Positions 28,601 to 36,665 of a DNA stretch of 64,000 bases are shown one piece after another. Location: NCBI RefSeq assembly GCF_019602855.1, contig NZ_CP080767.1, positions 1,488,001-1,552,000 on the forward strand, given 5' to 3'. A program made the position numbers and the translations under genes. Within the stretch, counting starts at the first letter, position 1. Each line of letters starts with the position of its first letter. This DNA is from Cupriavidus pinatubonensis (GTDB lineage: Bacteria; Pseudomonadota; Gammaproteobacteria; Burkholderiales; Burkholderiaceae). The notes under the pieces were generated by a model that worked only from the letters and a program-made list of their open reading frames with translations, was not told the DNA's origin and ran no database searches.

Positions 28601-28711
28601 GGCGGGCTGATCATCGCCACCGTGCTGACGCTGCTGTTCCTGCCGGCACTGTATGCGGCATGGTTCCGCGTGCGTAAGCCTGGAATGGGGGCAGGGCCGG
28701 TGACTTCCTGA
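25601..28711 (+). CDS. RND efflux pump, inner-membrane transporter
   Basis: A 1036-residue proton-driven RND transporter. The N-terminal segment (LTRYLLVVLLLAGLMAFFRLG) is followed by a large periplasmic loop, a helix block with the proton-relay pair Asp416-Asp417 (GALIVALGLLVDDAIIAVEMM), the second periplasmic loop, and the last helix block (MGFVAQLGITALLGMIIRNSVIL). DEDPPFTFRVMVVQAFWPGAT is the opening typical of the AcrB/MdtB-like group without clear heavy-metal (CusA) motifs. The likely substrates are organic compounds; I cannot say which. The length is normal and there is no frameshift. Confidence 0.93.
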   Translation: MDHSRFNLSRWALEHQPLTRYLLVVLLLAGLMAFFRLGQDEDPPFTFRVMVVQAFWPGATAEQIAVQVTDKIERQLQEVPYADKIRSFSKPGETTVIFQLKDTSPAKDTAQIWYTVRKKIGDIAQTLPAGVRGPYFNDEFGDVYGTIYALSADGFNYKELREYADLVRQELLRVPAVAKVSLLGLQDEKIYIEFNQTRFAQLGLDINAIADQITQQNNLNGSGVLVTPTDNLQVRVTGQFASVSDLENLVLRGPNGIANIRLGDIAHVYRGYVDPPQSTMRYNGKNVVGLGISMAKGGDIIELGKNLRGAFDRLRRQLPVGIELEQVQDQPQAVKRSVGEFVHVLIEAVVIVLGVSFVSLGLHTRPLRLDVRPGLVVALTIPLVLAVTFLFMNIFGIGLHKISLGALIVALGLLVDDAIIAVEMMVRKLEEGLSKMEAATYAYTSTAMPMLTGTLITAAGFLPVGLAKSTVGEYTFAIFAVTALALVLSWLAAVYFTPYLGYLLLKSRAGGGEHHEVFVTPFYASFRRLVDWCVTWRKTVIVITLVTFALGIYAFKFVEKQFFPDSSRPELMVELWMPEGTSFAQMEGEARRFEAAMRQDRDVQSLTTFVGTGAPRFYLPLDQIFPQSNVAQVIVLPVSTEARDALRQRVIAVLNTQFPQLRGRVKLLPNGPPVAYPVQFRVIGPDAAGVRQLADQVKGLMRANPNTVGVNDNWNESVKVLRLEIDQDKARALGVTTSSIARVTQTVLTGIPVGQYRDGDKLIDIMMRTPRNERDTMSDLGNIQVPNNTGRVVPLTQVARLSLRSEPGVIWRENRDFGVTVQADVVDGIQGPTVTAQIDPLLNRLRQQLPPGYRITVAGAEEESGKAGASIAAQLPLCIFLIFTLLMLQLHSFSRALMVFLTGPLGLIGAAATLLLLRAPMGFVAQLGITALLGMIIRNSVILVDQIEQDIKAGVPAWNAIVEAAVRRCRPIILTAAAAVLAMIPLSRSLFWGPMAVAIMGGLIIATVLTLLFLPALYAAWFRVRKPGMGAGPVTS

Positions 28712-28737
28712 CTGCGACAGGCAAACCGACCCATCCA

Positions 28738-28761
28738 CGCCCATCCGCATGGCGATGGGCG
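28738..28761. terminator. Hairpin between convergent RND pump and Cys-rich protein genes
   Basis: The stem CGCCCATC / GATGGGCG (eight pairs, eight-base loop) sits in the 80 bp gap between two convergent stops. There is no T run on either side, so it is a weak terminator call. Confidence 0.35.
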
Positions 28762-28791
28762 CATGTGCGGCGACGACCGCCGTAAGGCCAG

Positions 28792-29220
28792 CTAGTAGCA
28801 GAGCGTCCCCGGGACGGGCTTGCCGGAATTCGTCATCCCCTGGCAAGCATCGCCAATTACCAGCGACGTGTCGCTGGCCATGGCAGGGCTCAGCCTCAGT
28901 TTGCCCGCTACCGTGCAGCAACCTCGAGGTGCTGGCGGTGGTGGTGGAGGCGGTACTGCTGCGGTGGCTGTTGCTGCCGCTGCCGGGGCAACAGCCGCAG
29001 GCGCAGCAGCGGGCGTGGCAGCAGGCGATGCCCTGGTGGCTTGCGCAGGCTTGGGCGCGGGCGAGTCCGCCTGCTCATCCCCATCAGGCGAAACGCATTG
29101 CCCCTGCTGGCAAATCCGTTCCCCTTTGCATTGCATGTCGTACTGGCAACCAGCAGCCTTGACCGTCGATGACCATGCAAGCGCCATCGAAGCTGCCAAC
29201 AGCAGGACAGGTAATTTCAT
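28792..29220 (-). CDS. Exported Cys-rich, Pro/Ala-linker protein
   Basis: A 142-residue protein with a signal peptide (MKLPVLLLAASMALAWSSTVKA, cleavage near residue 22). Right after it comes a compact four-cysteine block, CQYDMQCKGERICQQGQC, then a Pro/Ala/Thr linker (about residues 45-95 including PPPPPPPAPRG), and a second domain of about 45 residues with CCTVAGKLRLSP, GDACQGM and a C-terminal VPGTLCY. Cys blocks spaced like this are seen in small exported proteins of Cupriavidus and Ralstonia. The ATG at 29220 has GGAGGGG upstream. Function unknown; probably a disulfide-rich periplasmic or surface protein. Confidence 0.8.
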   Translation of the reverse strand: MKLPVLLLAASMALAWSSTVKAAGCQYDMQCKGERICQQGQCVSPDGDEQADSPAPKPAQATRASPAATPAAAPAAVAPAAAATATAAVPPPPPPPAPRGCCTVAGKLRLSPAMASDTSLVIGDACQGMTNSGKPVPGTLCY

Positions 29221-29404
29221 ATCCCCTCCGTTCGGGGGCTGAGGCACCGCAGAAAGCTCCCCCGCATTGCGACGTTGATGCGCGCATGCCGGAGGCGTCC
29301 CACAACTTCAGCATAGATCGCGGACTCCCATCGCGAAAGGCAAGTCACATGAGGGCTTGCACTATGTCGCCAGCGCGGGGCTGGATTCCCCCCGAGGCTT
29401 GCGC

Positions 29405-29488
29405 TACAATCCGCTGCTTCGTTGCAGAGCGCGCACAAGCGCGGCGGCAGCCGTTACAGGAAGGCGGGCAGTTCCAGCCGCCTTTTTT
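29405..29488 (+). promoter_or_regulatory. Leader region before tRNA-Leu: TACAAT box and early terminator
   Basis: The 325 bp between the Cys-rich protein start and tRNA-Leu contain a TACAAT box (29405-29410), then about 50 bases, then a clear rho-independent terminator at 29461-29488. A GCCCC/GGGGC hairpin (29521-29534) comes just before the tRNA. I see no -35 at the right distance and no ORF that I can support in this gap. Confidence 0.4.
29461..29488 (+). terminator. Rho-independent terminator upstream of tRNA-Leu
   Basis: The stem AAGGCGG / CCGCCTT with a 10-base loop is followed by TTTTTT. No protein gene ends nearby on this strand, so the terminator must belong to a short transcript or act as a leader attenuator. 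Confidence 0.7.
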
Positions 29489-29545
29489 GCTTTCGCGCCA
29501 TCGCTGCAACGAGCATCGCGGCCCCGTCCGGGGCTCGCAAGGACC

Positions 29546-29632
29546 GCGAGGGTGGCGAAATTGGTAGACGCACCAGGTTTAGGTCCTGACGCCAGCAATG
29601 GTGTAGGGGTTCGAGTCCCCTCCCTCGCACCA
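29546..29632 (+). tRNA. tRNA-Leu (anticodon TAG)
   Basis: An 87-nt class II tRNA with encoded CCA. The acceptor stem GCGAGGG pairs with CCCTCGC (29622-29628), followed by discriminator A. The anticodon loop TTTAGGT gives anticodon TAG, reading CUN codons; the extra arm is long, as in all tRNA-Leu, and the T-loop TTCGAGTC is normal. The outer pair of the anticodon stem is a C-A mismatch. Confidence 0.97.
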
Positions 29633-29789
29633 ATCTCCTATACATTCCCTAATCGATCCCTCACTCATGTGGCGAAAGGTTGACTTTTAAGTCGGCCGTC
29701 CACAACGCCGCCTTTCCCGACGCCTCCGCTTGCCGGCTTAGAATGGTCCTGAGCGAGCGCCACCGGCGCCAGGCAAAAGGACATTGCCC

Positions 29790-30743
29790 ATGTGCTATTC
29801 CTCCCAGATCCAGGCAGAGTTCCGCAGGTTCGAGCGCGAATACGGGGCGTCGATCAGCATCGAACGTTTCGTGGAATTGTTCTGGCACCAGCGACGGACT
29901 GGCGGCTGGCAAAGAATTCCCAGGGCGCTGCGCAAGGCGTTTGCCGAATCGGCAGATTCGAACGCTGCGATCGTGCGTGATGGCGACAGGGAGCAGGCGA
30001 ACCGTTTCGAGGCCGAAATCTTCCAGCAACGCAGCCGGCTTGCCGAGGCTGAGCGGACACTGGCCACCCGGCCGACCAAGAAGGCCGAGGCCGACCGTCG
30101 CATCGCGACCGACAAGATTGCCAGGGCTCAGCAGAACCTGGGCGACCTGCAGCATTCCGGGCTGGGTGACCAGGACTGTCGTGTCTTTCCCGGCTACTAC
30201 GCGCCGGTGATCATCTCGCAGGGCGGGCGCAGGGTGGTGGTCCCGATGCGCTACCAGTGCCGCCTGCCCGGCTGGACCGAGGTGGACGAGCGCAAGCGGC
30301 CCGGGACTTACAATGCGCGGCGCGACAACCTGGAGCGCGCGTGGCGCGCGCTGTTCGGGCATCGCCACGGGGTGATGGTGATCACCGCCTTCTATGAGCA
30401 TGTGCCACGCCATAAGGCCGAGCGCCGCGCTCTGCTGCCTGGCGAGGCCGAGGAAAGCTTGATCCTGGCCTTTCAGCCGCGCCCGCCACAGGACATGCTG
30501 GTGGCGTGCCTGTGGTCGGTAAGCCCGGGCGGGGAAGGGGAGCAAGACCTGTACTCGTTCGCCGCCATTACCGACGAACCGCCGCCCGAAGTGGCGGCTG
30601 CCGGCCACGACCGCTGCATCATTCCGATTCGTCCCGAGCATCTGGATGCCTGGCTCAACCCCGAAGCCACCGACCTGGCCGCCATGCAAGCCATCCTGGA
30701 CGATCGCGAGCCACTGTATTTCGACTGCAAGCTGGCCGCCTGA
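29790..30743 (+). CDS. SRAP (HMCES/YedK)-family protein with enlarged N-terminal part
   Basis: The SOS-response-associated peptidase family shields abasic sites in single-stranded DNA by a thiazolidine crosslink through Cys2. Here the ATG at 29790 gives MCYSSQ, so Cys2 is exposed after Met removal (an upstream TTG would bury it). The other active-site elements are Asn175 (TYNARRDNLE), Glu203 (TAFYEHVP) and His273 (GHDRC), then CIIPIRPEHLDAWL. E. coli YedK has these at 2, 75, 105 and 160, so this 317-residue protein holds about 100 extra residues before the Asn. They are mainly helical and charged (about 64-120, EAEIFQQRSRLAEAERTLA), probably a coiled coil. Confidence 0.9.
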   Translation: MCYSSQIQAEFRRFEREYGASISIERFVELFWHQRRTGGWQRIPRALRKAFAESADSNAAIVRDGDREQANRFEAEIFQQRSRLAEAERTLATRPTKKAEADRRIATDKIARAQQNLGDLQHSGLGDQDCRVFPGYYAPVIISQGGRRVVVPMRYQCRLPGWTEVDERKRPGTYNARRDNLERAWRALFGHRHGVMVITAFYEHVPRHKAERRALLPGEAEESLILAFQPRPPQDMLVACLWSVSPGGEGEQDLYSFAAITDEPPPEVAAAGHDRCIIPIRPEHLDAWLNPEATDLAAMQAILDDREPLYFDCKLAA

Positions 30744-30830
30744 GCGTGTCCGTGGCCGCGTAGCGCAGGCGCAATAGCGCGGCCGAACCGTTAGTATGGG
30801 GGGATTGTTCCAGACACGTACGCCAATCCC

Positions 30831-31214
30831 ATGATTTCCCACGCAGCGTTCCTGCAAGCGCCACGGCGCTGGCGCTTGCTATTCTGGCCTTGCCTGATCG
30901 CGGTGCTGGTGCTGGCGCTGTTGCCGCCCACTCAGCCACTCCCGACCACCGGGTGGGACAAGGCCAACCACGTGCTCGCTTTCCTGGTTCTGGGCTGGCT
31001 CGGCAGGCGGGCTTATGCGCGCCAGCGTACGTGGGTGGTGCTGGCTCTGGTCGGATATGGCGTCCTGATCGAACTGCTACAGGGAATGACGTCGTATCGC
31101 GACGCGGATCCGATGGATGTGCTGGCCGATTCCATCGGATTGCTGGCTGCCATGGCGCTGGACTGGCTGTTTTCCCGAGCCGGCGGGCAGCGTGCCCGGG
31201 CTTCGCGCAGTTAG
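30831..31214 (+). CDS. VanZ-like small membrane protein
   Basis: A 127-residue inner-membrane protein with about four helices. It carries VanZ-family features: an initial helix (FWPCLIAVLVLALLP), WDKANHVLAFLVLGWLG with the conserved Asp-Lys-x-x-His, and a later IELLQGMTSYRDADPMDVLADSIG segment with conserved Glu, Gln, Asp and Asn/Asp positions. VanZ relatives are linked to low-level teicoplanin resistance in Gram-positives, but the Gram-negative members have no proven role. Its stop overlaps by 4 bp the stop of the convergent rlmJ. Confidence 0.8.
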   Translation: MISHAAFLQAPRRWRLLFWPCLIAVLVLALLPPTQPLPTTGWDKANHVLAFLVLGWLGRRAYARQRTWVVLALVGYGVLIELLQGMTSYRDADPMDVLADSIGLLAAMALDWLFSRAGGQRARASRS

Positions 31215-32068
31215 TCTTCCTGGGCTTCGAGCACGAAGTGGGCGCCGTTGTCCTGCGCCAGCAGTTCCTTGAGCACCGGCATGGCTTGCTGCAGCGATTC
31301 CTTGAGGCGCCACGGCGGGTTGACGATGAACATTCCGCTACCGTGCAGCCCAAGCCCGCCGGCAACGGGGTGCTTGACCGTCAGGCTGACATGCAGCCAG
31401 CTCTTGAGCGGCAGGTTCTTGAGTTGCACCGGCAACTGCACGGATTCCCGACGCTGCACTTGCGGGTACCAGATGGCATAGACGCCAGTGGCAAAGCGCT
31501 GCAACCCATCCTGAAGCGTCTGCAGTGTGCGCGCGTAGTCCTGCTTGTCTTCATAGGACGGGTCGATCAGCACCAGCGCGCGGCGCGGCGCGGGCGGCAG
31601 GATGGCCTTGATGCCGCCGAAGCCGTCGCCGTCATAGAGCATGACTTTTCGGCCGGCTCCGCGGAAGTTGTCGCGTAGCACCTGGATTTCGGTGCTGTGC
31701 AGTTCGAACAGGCGCAGGCGATCCTGGTCGCGGAGCATCTGCCAGGCCAGCCACGGCGAGCCCGGGTAGTGGCGCAGCTGCCCGTCCGTATTCAGTGCGC
31801 GCACCTGGTCCAGGTACTCGTCGAGCATCGGTCCGAGCGCGGTGCCGCTGGCAGCGGCACGCCAGAGCGGACCGATGCCGGTCTCGAACTCCGACTTCTT
31901 CTGCGCGTAGGCGTGATCCAGCGCGTAGAGGCCGGCGCCCGCGTGCGTGTCGATGTACCAGAACGGCTTGTCCTTTTGGGTCAGGTGCTCGAGCAGCTGC
32001 ACGACGACGGCGTGCTTGAGGACATCGGCATGGTTGCCGGCATGGAAGGCGTGGCGATAGGACAGCAT
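31211..32068 (-). CDS. rlmJ: 23S rRNA (adenine2030-N6)-methyltransferase RlmJ
   Basis: Methylates A2030 of 23S rRNA. It has 285 residues. The N-terminal [19 protein letters not shown] is diagnostic of RlmJ (YhiR); the SAM-binding region [15 protein letters not shown] and the catalytic motif [14 protein letters not shown] follow, then [10 protein letters not shown]. The catalytic tetrad reads DPSY rather than the DPPY of E. coli; Ser at the third position is a conservative variant seen in this class of enzymes. Convergent and 4 bp overlapping with the VanZ-like gene, and divergent from mnmC across 116 bp. Confidence 0.95.
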   Translation of the reverse strand: MLSYRHAFHAGNHADVLKHAVVVQLLEHLTQKDKPFWYIDTHAGAGLYALDHAYAQKKSEFETGIGPLWRAAASGTALGPMLDEYLDQVRALNTDGQLRHYPGSPWLAWQMLRDQDRLRLFELHSTEIQVLRDNFRGAGRKVMLYDGDGFGGIKAILPPAPRRALVLIDPSYEDKQDYARTLQTLQDGLQRFATGVYAIWYPQVQRRESVQLPVQLKNLPLKSWLHVSLTVKHPVAGGLGLHGSGMFIVNPPWRLKESLQQAMPVLKELLAQDNGAHFVLEAQED

Positions 32069-32184
32069 GGCGGATCAGCGCGGGGCGGCGGCCGGTGCGG
32101 CCGGGCCGGATTGCAGGACGGGGCGCTATGCTACCATCCGCCGCCAGTCGCCCCCTGACTCGCGTTCCCGTTTCCTGCCCATCC

Positions 32185-34191
32185 ATGTCGCGCGCACTCG
32201 AGCCCGCCGAGCCTATTCTGTCTGCCGAAGGCACTCCTTATTCTCCACGCTACGACGACGTCTACCACAGCACGGAAGGCGGCCTGGCGCAGGCGCATTA
32301 CGTATTCCTGGGTGGCAATGGATTGCCGCAAGCCTGGGCGGGGCGCGATCAGTTCGTGATCGTCGAGACCGGATTCGGGCAAGGGCTGAACTTCCTGGCG
32401 ACGTGGCAGGCGTGGCGTAACGATCCGCAGCGCTGTCGCCGCCTGCACTTCGTCTCGATCGAAAAACATCCGTTCACGCGCGAGGGACTAGCGCAACTGC
32501 ATGCCGGGCTTGCGGATATGTTGCCGCTCGCGCAGCAACTGCAAGCGGCCTGGCCGGATGCGCTGCCCGGCCTGCATCGGCTCGCGTTCGAGGATGGCGG
32601 AGTGACGCTGACACTGGCCCTCGGAGATATCGAGGCAGTGCTGCCCAAGCTGGTGGCCGGCGCGGATGCGTTCTACCTCGATGGCTTTTCTCCGTCGCGC
32701 AATGCGGACATGTGGTCGCCGTTGGTGTTTCGCGGCCTTGCGCGGCTCGCACGGCCGGGAGCCACGCTGGCGACCTATACGGCGGCGGGCTTCGTGCGCC
32801 GGGGTCTGCGGGAGGCGGGTTTCGACGCGCGCAAGGCGCCGGGCTTCGGTGGCAAGCGGGACATGACGGTTGCGACGTTTTGCCCGGTATGGAAGTCGCG
32901 GCGGCATGCGCCGACTCCTGCGCCGGAATGGAAGGTGCGACACGCTATCGTGATTGGAGCTGGGCTTGCGGGCTGTGCCGTGACGGAACGCCTGGCCTCG
33001 CGTGGCTGGCAGGTGACGTTGTTCGACGTACATGACGGCCCGGCGCGGCAAACGTCGTCCCATCGTGCGGCTGCGATGCATGCGCATATCTCGTCCGACG
33101 ACAGCCTGCTGTCCCGGCTGTCGCGCGCTGGCAACCAATACGCGCTGCGTGCCTGGGCCGCGCTTGCTGGTGCGGGTCAACCGGTGGGGTGGCATGGCTG
33201 CGGCGTGCTGCAGATCGGCGAGAACGAAGCAGAAGCCGAGGCGCAGCGCGCTGCGCTCGAAGCACTCGGTCTGCCGGAGTCCTTCGTGCGCTGGATGTCG
33301 CCGGGGGAGGCGGCATCGCAACACGGCGCCGGCGTGCCGCGCGGAGGGCTGTGGTTTCCGCAGGGCGGCTGGGTTGCGCCGCCCGATATCTGCAGTGCTC
33401 AGTTGCGCCGCGCGGGCGATGCCGTGCAGTCGAGGTTTGGTACGCGAGTGGAGCGCATTCGCCGCCGCGACGACGAATGGGAAGCCATCGACGAAGATGG
33501 TGCCGTCCTGGCTTCGGCGCCCATTCTTGTGCTGGCCAACGCTCACGAAGCGCCGCGGCTCGCGCCGATGCGGCACCAGGTGATGCGACGCGTGCGCGGC
33601 CAGCTCACCACGCTCGCGCCTGGGCAAGTGACAGCGCTCGGATCGTGGCCGGATTGCGTGGTGACCGGTGCGGGATACCTGCTGCCGGTGTCGGAAGATG
33701 GCAGCGCGCGGGTGGGTTCGAGCTATGAAGCCGACGATGGACCGCTGGTCGCGCGAACCGAAGTCCATGCGGCAAACCTTGATCGCCTGGCGGGGCTGTT
33801 GCCGCAGGCTGCTGCAGCTGCCGGCAATCTCGATGCCGCGGCGATGAACGGATATGTCGGCGTGCGCACAGTGTCACACAACCGCTTGCCGCTGATTGGC
33901 CAGATGCCGGACGAGGCAGCGGCGATAGCGGCGGCTCCGTCACTGCGCGGAGCGCACTTGCGCGACATTCCGAGGGTGCCAGGGCTTTACGCAGCGCTTG
34001 CCTACGCGTCACGCGGCCTCACATGGGCCGCATTGGGCGCGGAGTTGCTGGCAAGCCAGATCGAAGGCGACCCACTGCCGCTCGAAGCCGATCTGGTAGA
34101 CGCCATCGACCCGGCGCGTCTGCTGCTGCGTGCACTGCGTCATGGGCAGGTTGGCCGCGAAGAAGGGCATTCCAGCGGACTATCAGGGTAA
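32185..34191 (+). CDS. mnmC: Bifunctional tRNA 5-methylaminomethyl-2-thiouridine enzyme MnmC
   Basis: Carries the last two steps that turn cmnm5s2U into mnm5s2U at wobble position 34. The 668-residue protein is the full fusion. The N-terminal methyltransferase (DUF752, about 1-240) has [17 protein letters not shown] and [28 protein letters not shown] is its signature. The FAD-dependent oxidase half starts with [20 protein letters not shown] (first Gly of the Rossmann motif at 258). The end [15 protein letters not shown] and [20 protein letters not shown] completes the oxidase. The ATG at 32185 gives [16 protein letters not shown]. Not in an operon, but tig follows 152 bp later. Confidence 0.95.
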   Translation: MSRALEPAEPILSAEGTPYSPRYDDVYHSTEGGLAQAHYVFLGGNGLPQAWAGRDQFVIVETGFGQGLNFLATWQAWRNDPQRCRRLHFVSIEKHPFTREGLAQLHAGLADMLPLAQQLQAAWPDALPGLHRLAFEDGGVTLTLALGDIEAVLPKLVAGADAFYLDGFSPSRNADMWSPLVFRGLARLARPGATLATYTAAGFVRRGLREAGFDARKAPGFGGKRDMTVATFCPVWKSRRHAPTPAPEWKVRHAIVIGAGLAGCAVTERLASRGWQVTLFDVHDGPARQTSSHRAAAMHAHISSDDSLLSRLSRAGNQYALRAWAALAGAGQPVGWHGCGVLQIGENEAEAEAQRAALEALGLPESFVRWMSPGEAASQHGAGVPRGGLWFPQGGWVAPPDICSAQLRRAGDAVQSRFGTRVERIRRRDDEWEAIDEDGAVLASAPILVLANAHEAPRLAPMRHQVMRRVRGQLTTLAPGQVTALGSWPDCVVTGAGYLLPVSEDGSARVGSSYEADDGPLVARTEVHAANLDRLAGLLPQAAAAAGNLDAAAMNGYVGVRTVSHNRLPLIGQMPDEAAAIAAAPSLRGAHLRDIPRVPGLYAALAYASRGLTWAALGAELLASQIEGDPLPLEADLVDAIDPARLLLRALRHGQVGREEGHSSGLSG

Positions 34192-34343
34192 AAACTGCCG
34201 GAACCGGACGCAAACCGTGCGATAATGCTCGTTTTCCGTTTGCGCGGAGCTTGCAATTCGCGGGCACGCGTCAGTGCCGGACTGGCCGGCGCACAAGCGA
34301 TTGCGCTACGAACACAACTACATTTCTGGATTGGATCACGACC

Positions 34344-35699
34344 ATGTCGAACGTCATTGAAAACCTCGGCAAACTGGACCGCAAGGTGACCCTGGCCATT
34401 CCCAAGGCCGAAGTCGAAAAGGAAAAGCAGGACCGCCTGGTTCGCCTGTCGAAGACGGTGAAGATGTCGGGCTTCCGTCCGGGCAAGGTGCCGATGAAGA
34501 TGGTCGAGAAGCAATACGGCCAGCAAGTCGAATTCGAAGTGCGCTTCGACAAAGCTGCCCGCAAGTTCTTCGACATCACCAAGGAACAGGACGTCAAGGT
34601 TGCTGGCCAGCCGAAGTTCGAGATCAAGACCGAAGGCGTGGGCGAGGACGAAGTCGCGTTCGACGCCACCTTCGAGGTGTACCCGGAAGTCAAGCTGGGC
34701 GACCTGACTGGCGCGGAAGTGACCCGCACCAAGACCGAGATCACCGATGCCGAGATCGACAAGACCATCGACATCCTGCGCAAACAGCGCGTGCACTACC
34801 ACGTGCGCGGCGAAGCCGGCGAGCACGGTGACGGCGGCGGCGATGTGACCGCCCAGAACGGCGACCGCGTGACGCTGGACTTCGTCGGCAAGATCGAAGG
34901 CGTGGAATTCGCTGGCGGCAAGGCTGAGGACTTCCCGTTCGTGCTCGGCGAAGGCCGCATGCTGCCCGAGTTCGAAGCTGCCACGCTGGGCCTGAAGGTC
35001 GGTGAGAGCAAGAGCTTCCCGCTGTCGTTCCCGGCCGACTATCACGGCAAGGACGTGGCCGGCAAGACCGCCGAGTTCACCGTCACGCTGAAGAAGATCG
35101 AGTGGGCGCACCTGCCGGAAGTGAACGACGCGTTCGCGAAGTCGCTGGGCATCGCCGACGGCAACGTCGACAAGATGCGTGCTGATATCCGCGAAAACCT
35201 CGAGCGCGAAGTGAAGCGCCGCACGCACGCCATGCTGAAGGATCAGGTCATGGAAGCGCTGCTGAAGGTGAGTGAGCTGGATGTGCCGAAGGCCCTGATC
35301 GAACAGGACCAGGAGCGCCTGGTGGAAATGGCCCGCCGCGACCTCGAGCAGCGTGGCATGCCGAACGCCAAAGACATGCCGATTCCGGCCGAGATGTTCG
35401 CACAGCAGGCCGAGCGCCGCGTCAAGCTGGGCCTGATCCTGGCCGAGATCGTCAAGGCCCACGGCCTGGAAGCCAAGGCTGACCAGATCAAGGCCGAGAT
35501 CGAGGACTTCGCCAAGAGCTACGAAGATCCGAAGGAAGTCATGCGCTGGTACTACGGCGACCAGCAGCGCCTGGCCGAGATGGAAGCCTACGTGCTCGAA
35601 AACAACGTGGTAAATTTCGTGTGCGACAAGGCCAAGGTCACCGACAAGTCGGTGTCCTTCGAGGAACTGACCGCCGAAGGCAACGCACAGCAAGCCTGA
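34344..35699 (+). CDS. tig: Trigger factor
   Basis: A ribosome-bound chaperone and prolyl isomerase that meets nascent chains at the exit tunnel. The 451-residue protein has the ribosome-binding signature ([18 protein letters not shown], the G-F-R-x-G-K loop) in its N-terminal domain. The PPIase domain follows at about 165-250 ([46 protein letters not shown]), then the helical arms. First gene of the tig-clpP-clpX-lon quality-control group; an extended -10-like GCGATAATG lies at about 34219-34227. Confidence 0.97.
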   Translation: MSNVIENLGKLDRKVTLAIPKAEVEKEKQDRLVRLSKTVKMSGFRPGKVPMKMVEKQYGQQVEFEVRFDKAARKFFDITKEQDVKVAGQPKFEIKTEGVGEDEVAFDATFEVYPEVKLGDLTGAEVTRTKTEITDAEIDKTIDILRKQRVHYHVRGEAGEHGDGGGDVTAQNGDRVTLDFVGKIEGVEFAGGKAEDFPFVLGEGRMLPEFEAATLGLKVGESKSFPLSFPADYHGKDVAGKTAEFTVTLKKIEWAHLPEVNDAFAKSLGIADGNVDKMRADIRENLEREVKRRTHAMLKDQVMEALLKVSELDVPKALIEQDQERLVEMARRDLEQRGMPNAKDMPIPAEMFAQQAERRVKLGLILAEIVKAHGLEAKADQIKAEIEDFAKSYEDPKEVMRWYYGDQQRLAEMEAYVLENNVVNFVCDKAKVTDKSVSFEELTAEGNAQQA

Positions 35700-35789
35700 G
35701 GTCCGGCATGATCCGCAGTCCCCGCGCCGTAGTGCGGGGGTGTGAAGCCCGGCGTTCCTTGCCATCCAACGATACCCTGGAGAACTTGC

Positions 35790-36440
35790 ATGACCCGCAA
35801 TGATTTGCTTGACCGTCTCGCCACCACGCAGGCTTCGGCGCTGGAAACCCAGGGTCTGGGGCTGGTGCCGATGGTCGTCGAGCAGTCCGGCCGGGGCGAG
35901 CGTGCCTACGACATCTATTCGCGCCTGCTGAAGGAGCGTGTGGTGTTCCTGGTTGGCGAGGTCAATGACCAGACCGCCAACCTGGTGGTGGCGCAATTGC
36001 TGTTCCTGGAAAGCGAGAACCCGGACAAGGATATTTCGCTGTACATCAACTCGCCGGGCGGTTCGGTCTCGGCAGGCCTGGCGATCTACGACACGATGCA
36101 GTTCGTCAAGCCCGATGTGCAGACGCTGTGCATGGGCATGGCAGCAAGCATGGGCGCGTTCCTGCTCGCGGCCGGTGCCAAGGGCAAGCGCTCGGCGCTG
36201 CCTAACTCGCGCATCATGATCCACCAGCCGCTTGGCGGCGCGCGTGGCCAGGCTTCCGATATCGAGATCCAGGCCCGGGAGATCCTGTACCTGCGCGAGC
36301 GCCTGAACAGCATCCTGTCCGAAGTGACCGGCCAACCGGTCGAGAAGATTGCGCGCGATACCGATCGCGACAACTTCATGAGCGGCGACCAGGCAGTGGA
36401 CTACGGCCTGATCGACAAGGTTATTGCCCGCCGCAGCTGA
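35790..36440 (+). CDS. clpP: ATP-dependent Clp protease proteolytic subunit ClpP
   Basis: The serine peptidase core of ClpXP/ClpAP. The 216 residues include a propeptide, then [23 protein letters not shown]. The catalytic triad aligns with E. coli: Ser120 ([11 protein letters not shown]), His145 (MIHQPLGG) and Asp194 (DTDRDNFMS). The ATG at 35790 has CTGGAGAA upstream. It lies 90 bp after tig and 225 bp before clpX, with a terminator in the second gap. Confidence 0.98.
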   Translation: MTRNDLLDRLATTQASALETQGLGLVPMVVEQSGRGERAYDIYSRLLKERVVFLVGEVNDQTANLVVAQLLFLESENPDKDISLYINSPGGSVSAGLAIYDTMQFVKPDVQTLCMGMAASMGAFLLAAGAKGKRSALPNSRIMIHQPLGGARGQASDIEIQAREILYLRERLNSILSEVTGQPVEKIARDTDRDNFMSGDQAVDYGLIDKVIARRS

Positions 36441-36511
36441 TGCTGCGGGCCGCTGCGGCAAGGTTGTGCGCGGCGGCACGTCGGCTGGCCAAACGGCACA
36501 GGCTACACCCG

Positions 36512-36536
36512 AACGAGGCCTTGTGCCTCGTTTTTT
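36512..36536 (+). terminator. Rho-independent terminator after clpP
   Basis: AACGAGGC / GCCTCGTT with a five-base loop and a T6 run. It separates tig-clpP transcripts from clpX, which then needs its own promoter or readthrough. Confidence 0.85.
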
Positions 36537-36665
36537 GCATTTGACCCACAGGCCGGGATAACCCCCGCCGGTTGGGCAAATTGTTTTGGCGTATGATGCG
36601 TTAGAAGCGTACTCCTGCGGCGCTCCCTGTACCGCAATGCGCACACTGCTAAGTGACTGATTCCT

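Noticed and set aside
29357..29410. TTGCAC as the -35 partner of the TACAAT box before tRNA-Leu
   Set aside because: The distance is about 42 bp, far from the 16-18 needed.
34140..36644. An 834-residue open frame opposite tig and clpP
   Set aside because: Composition is typical of antisense frames, and it crosses two real genes plus a terminator.
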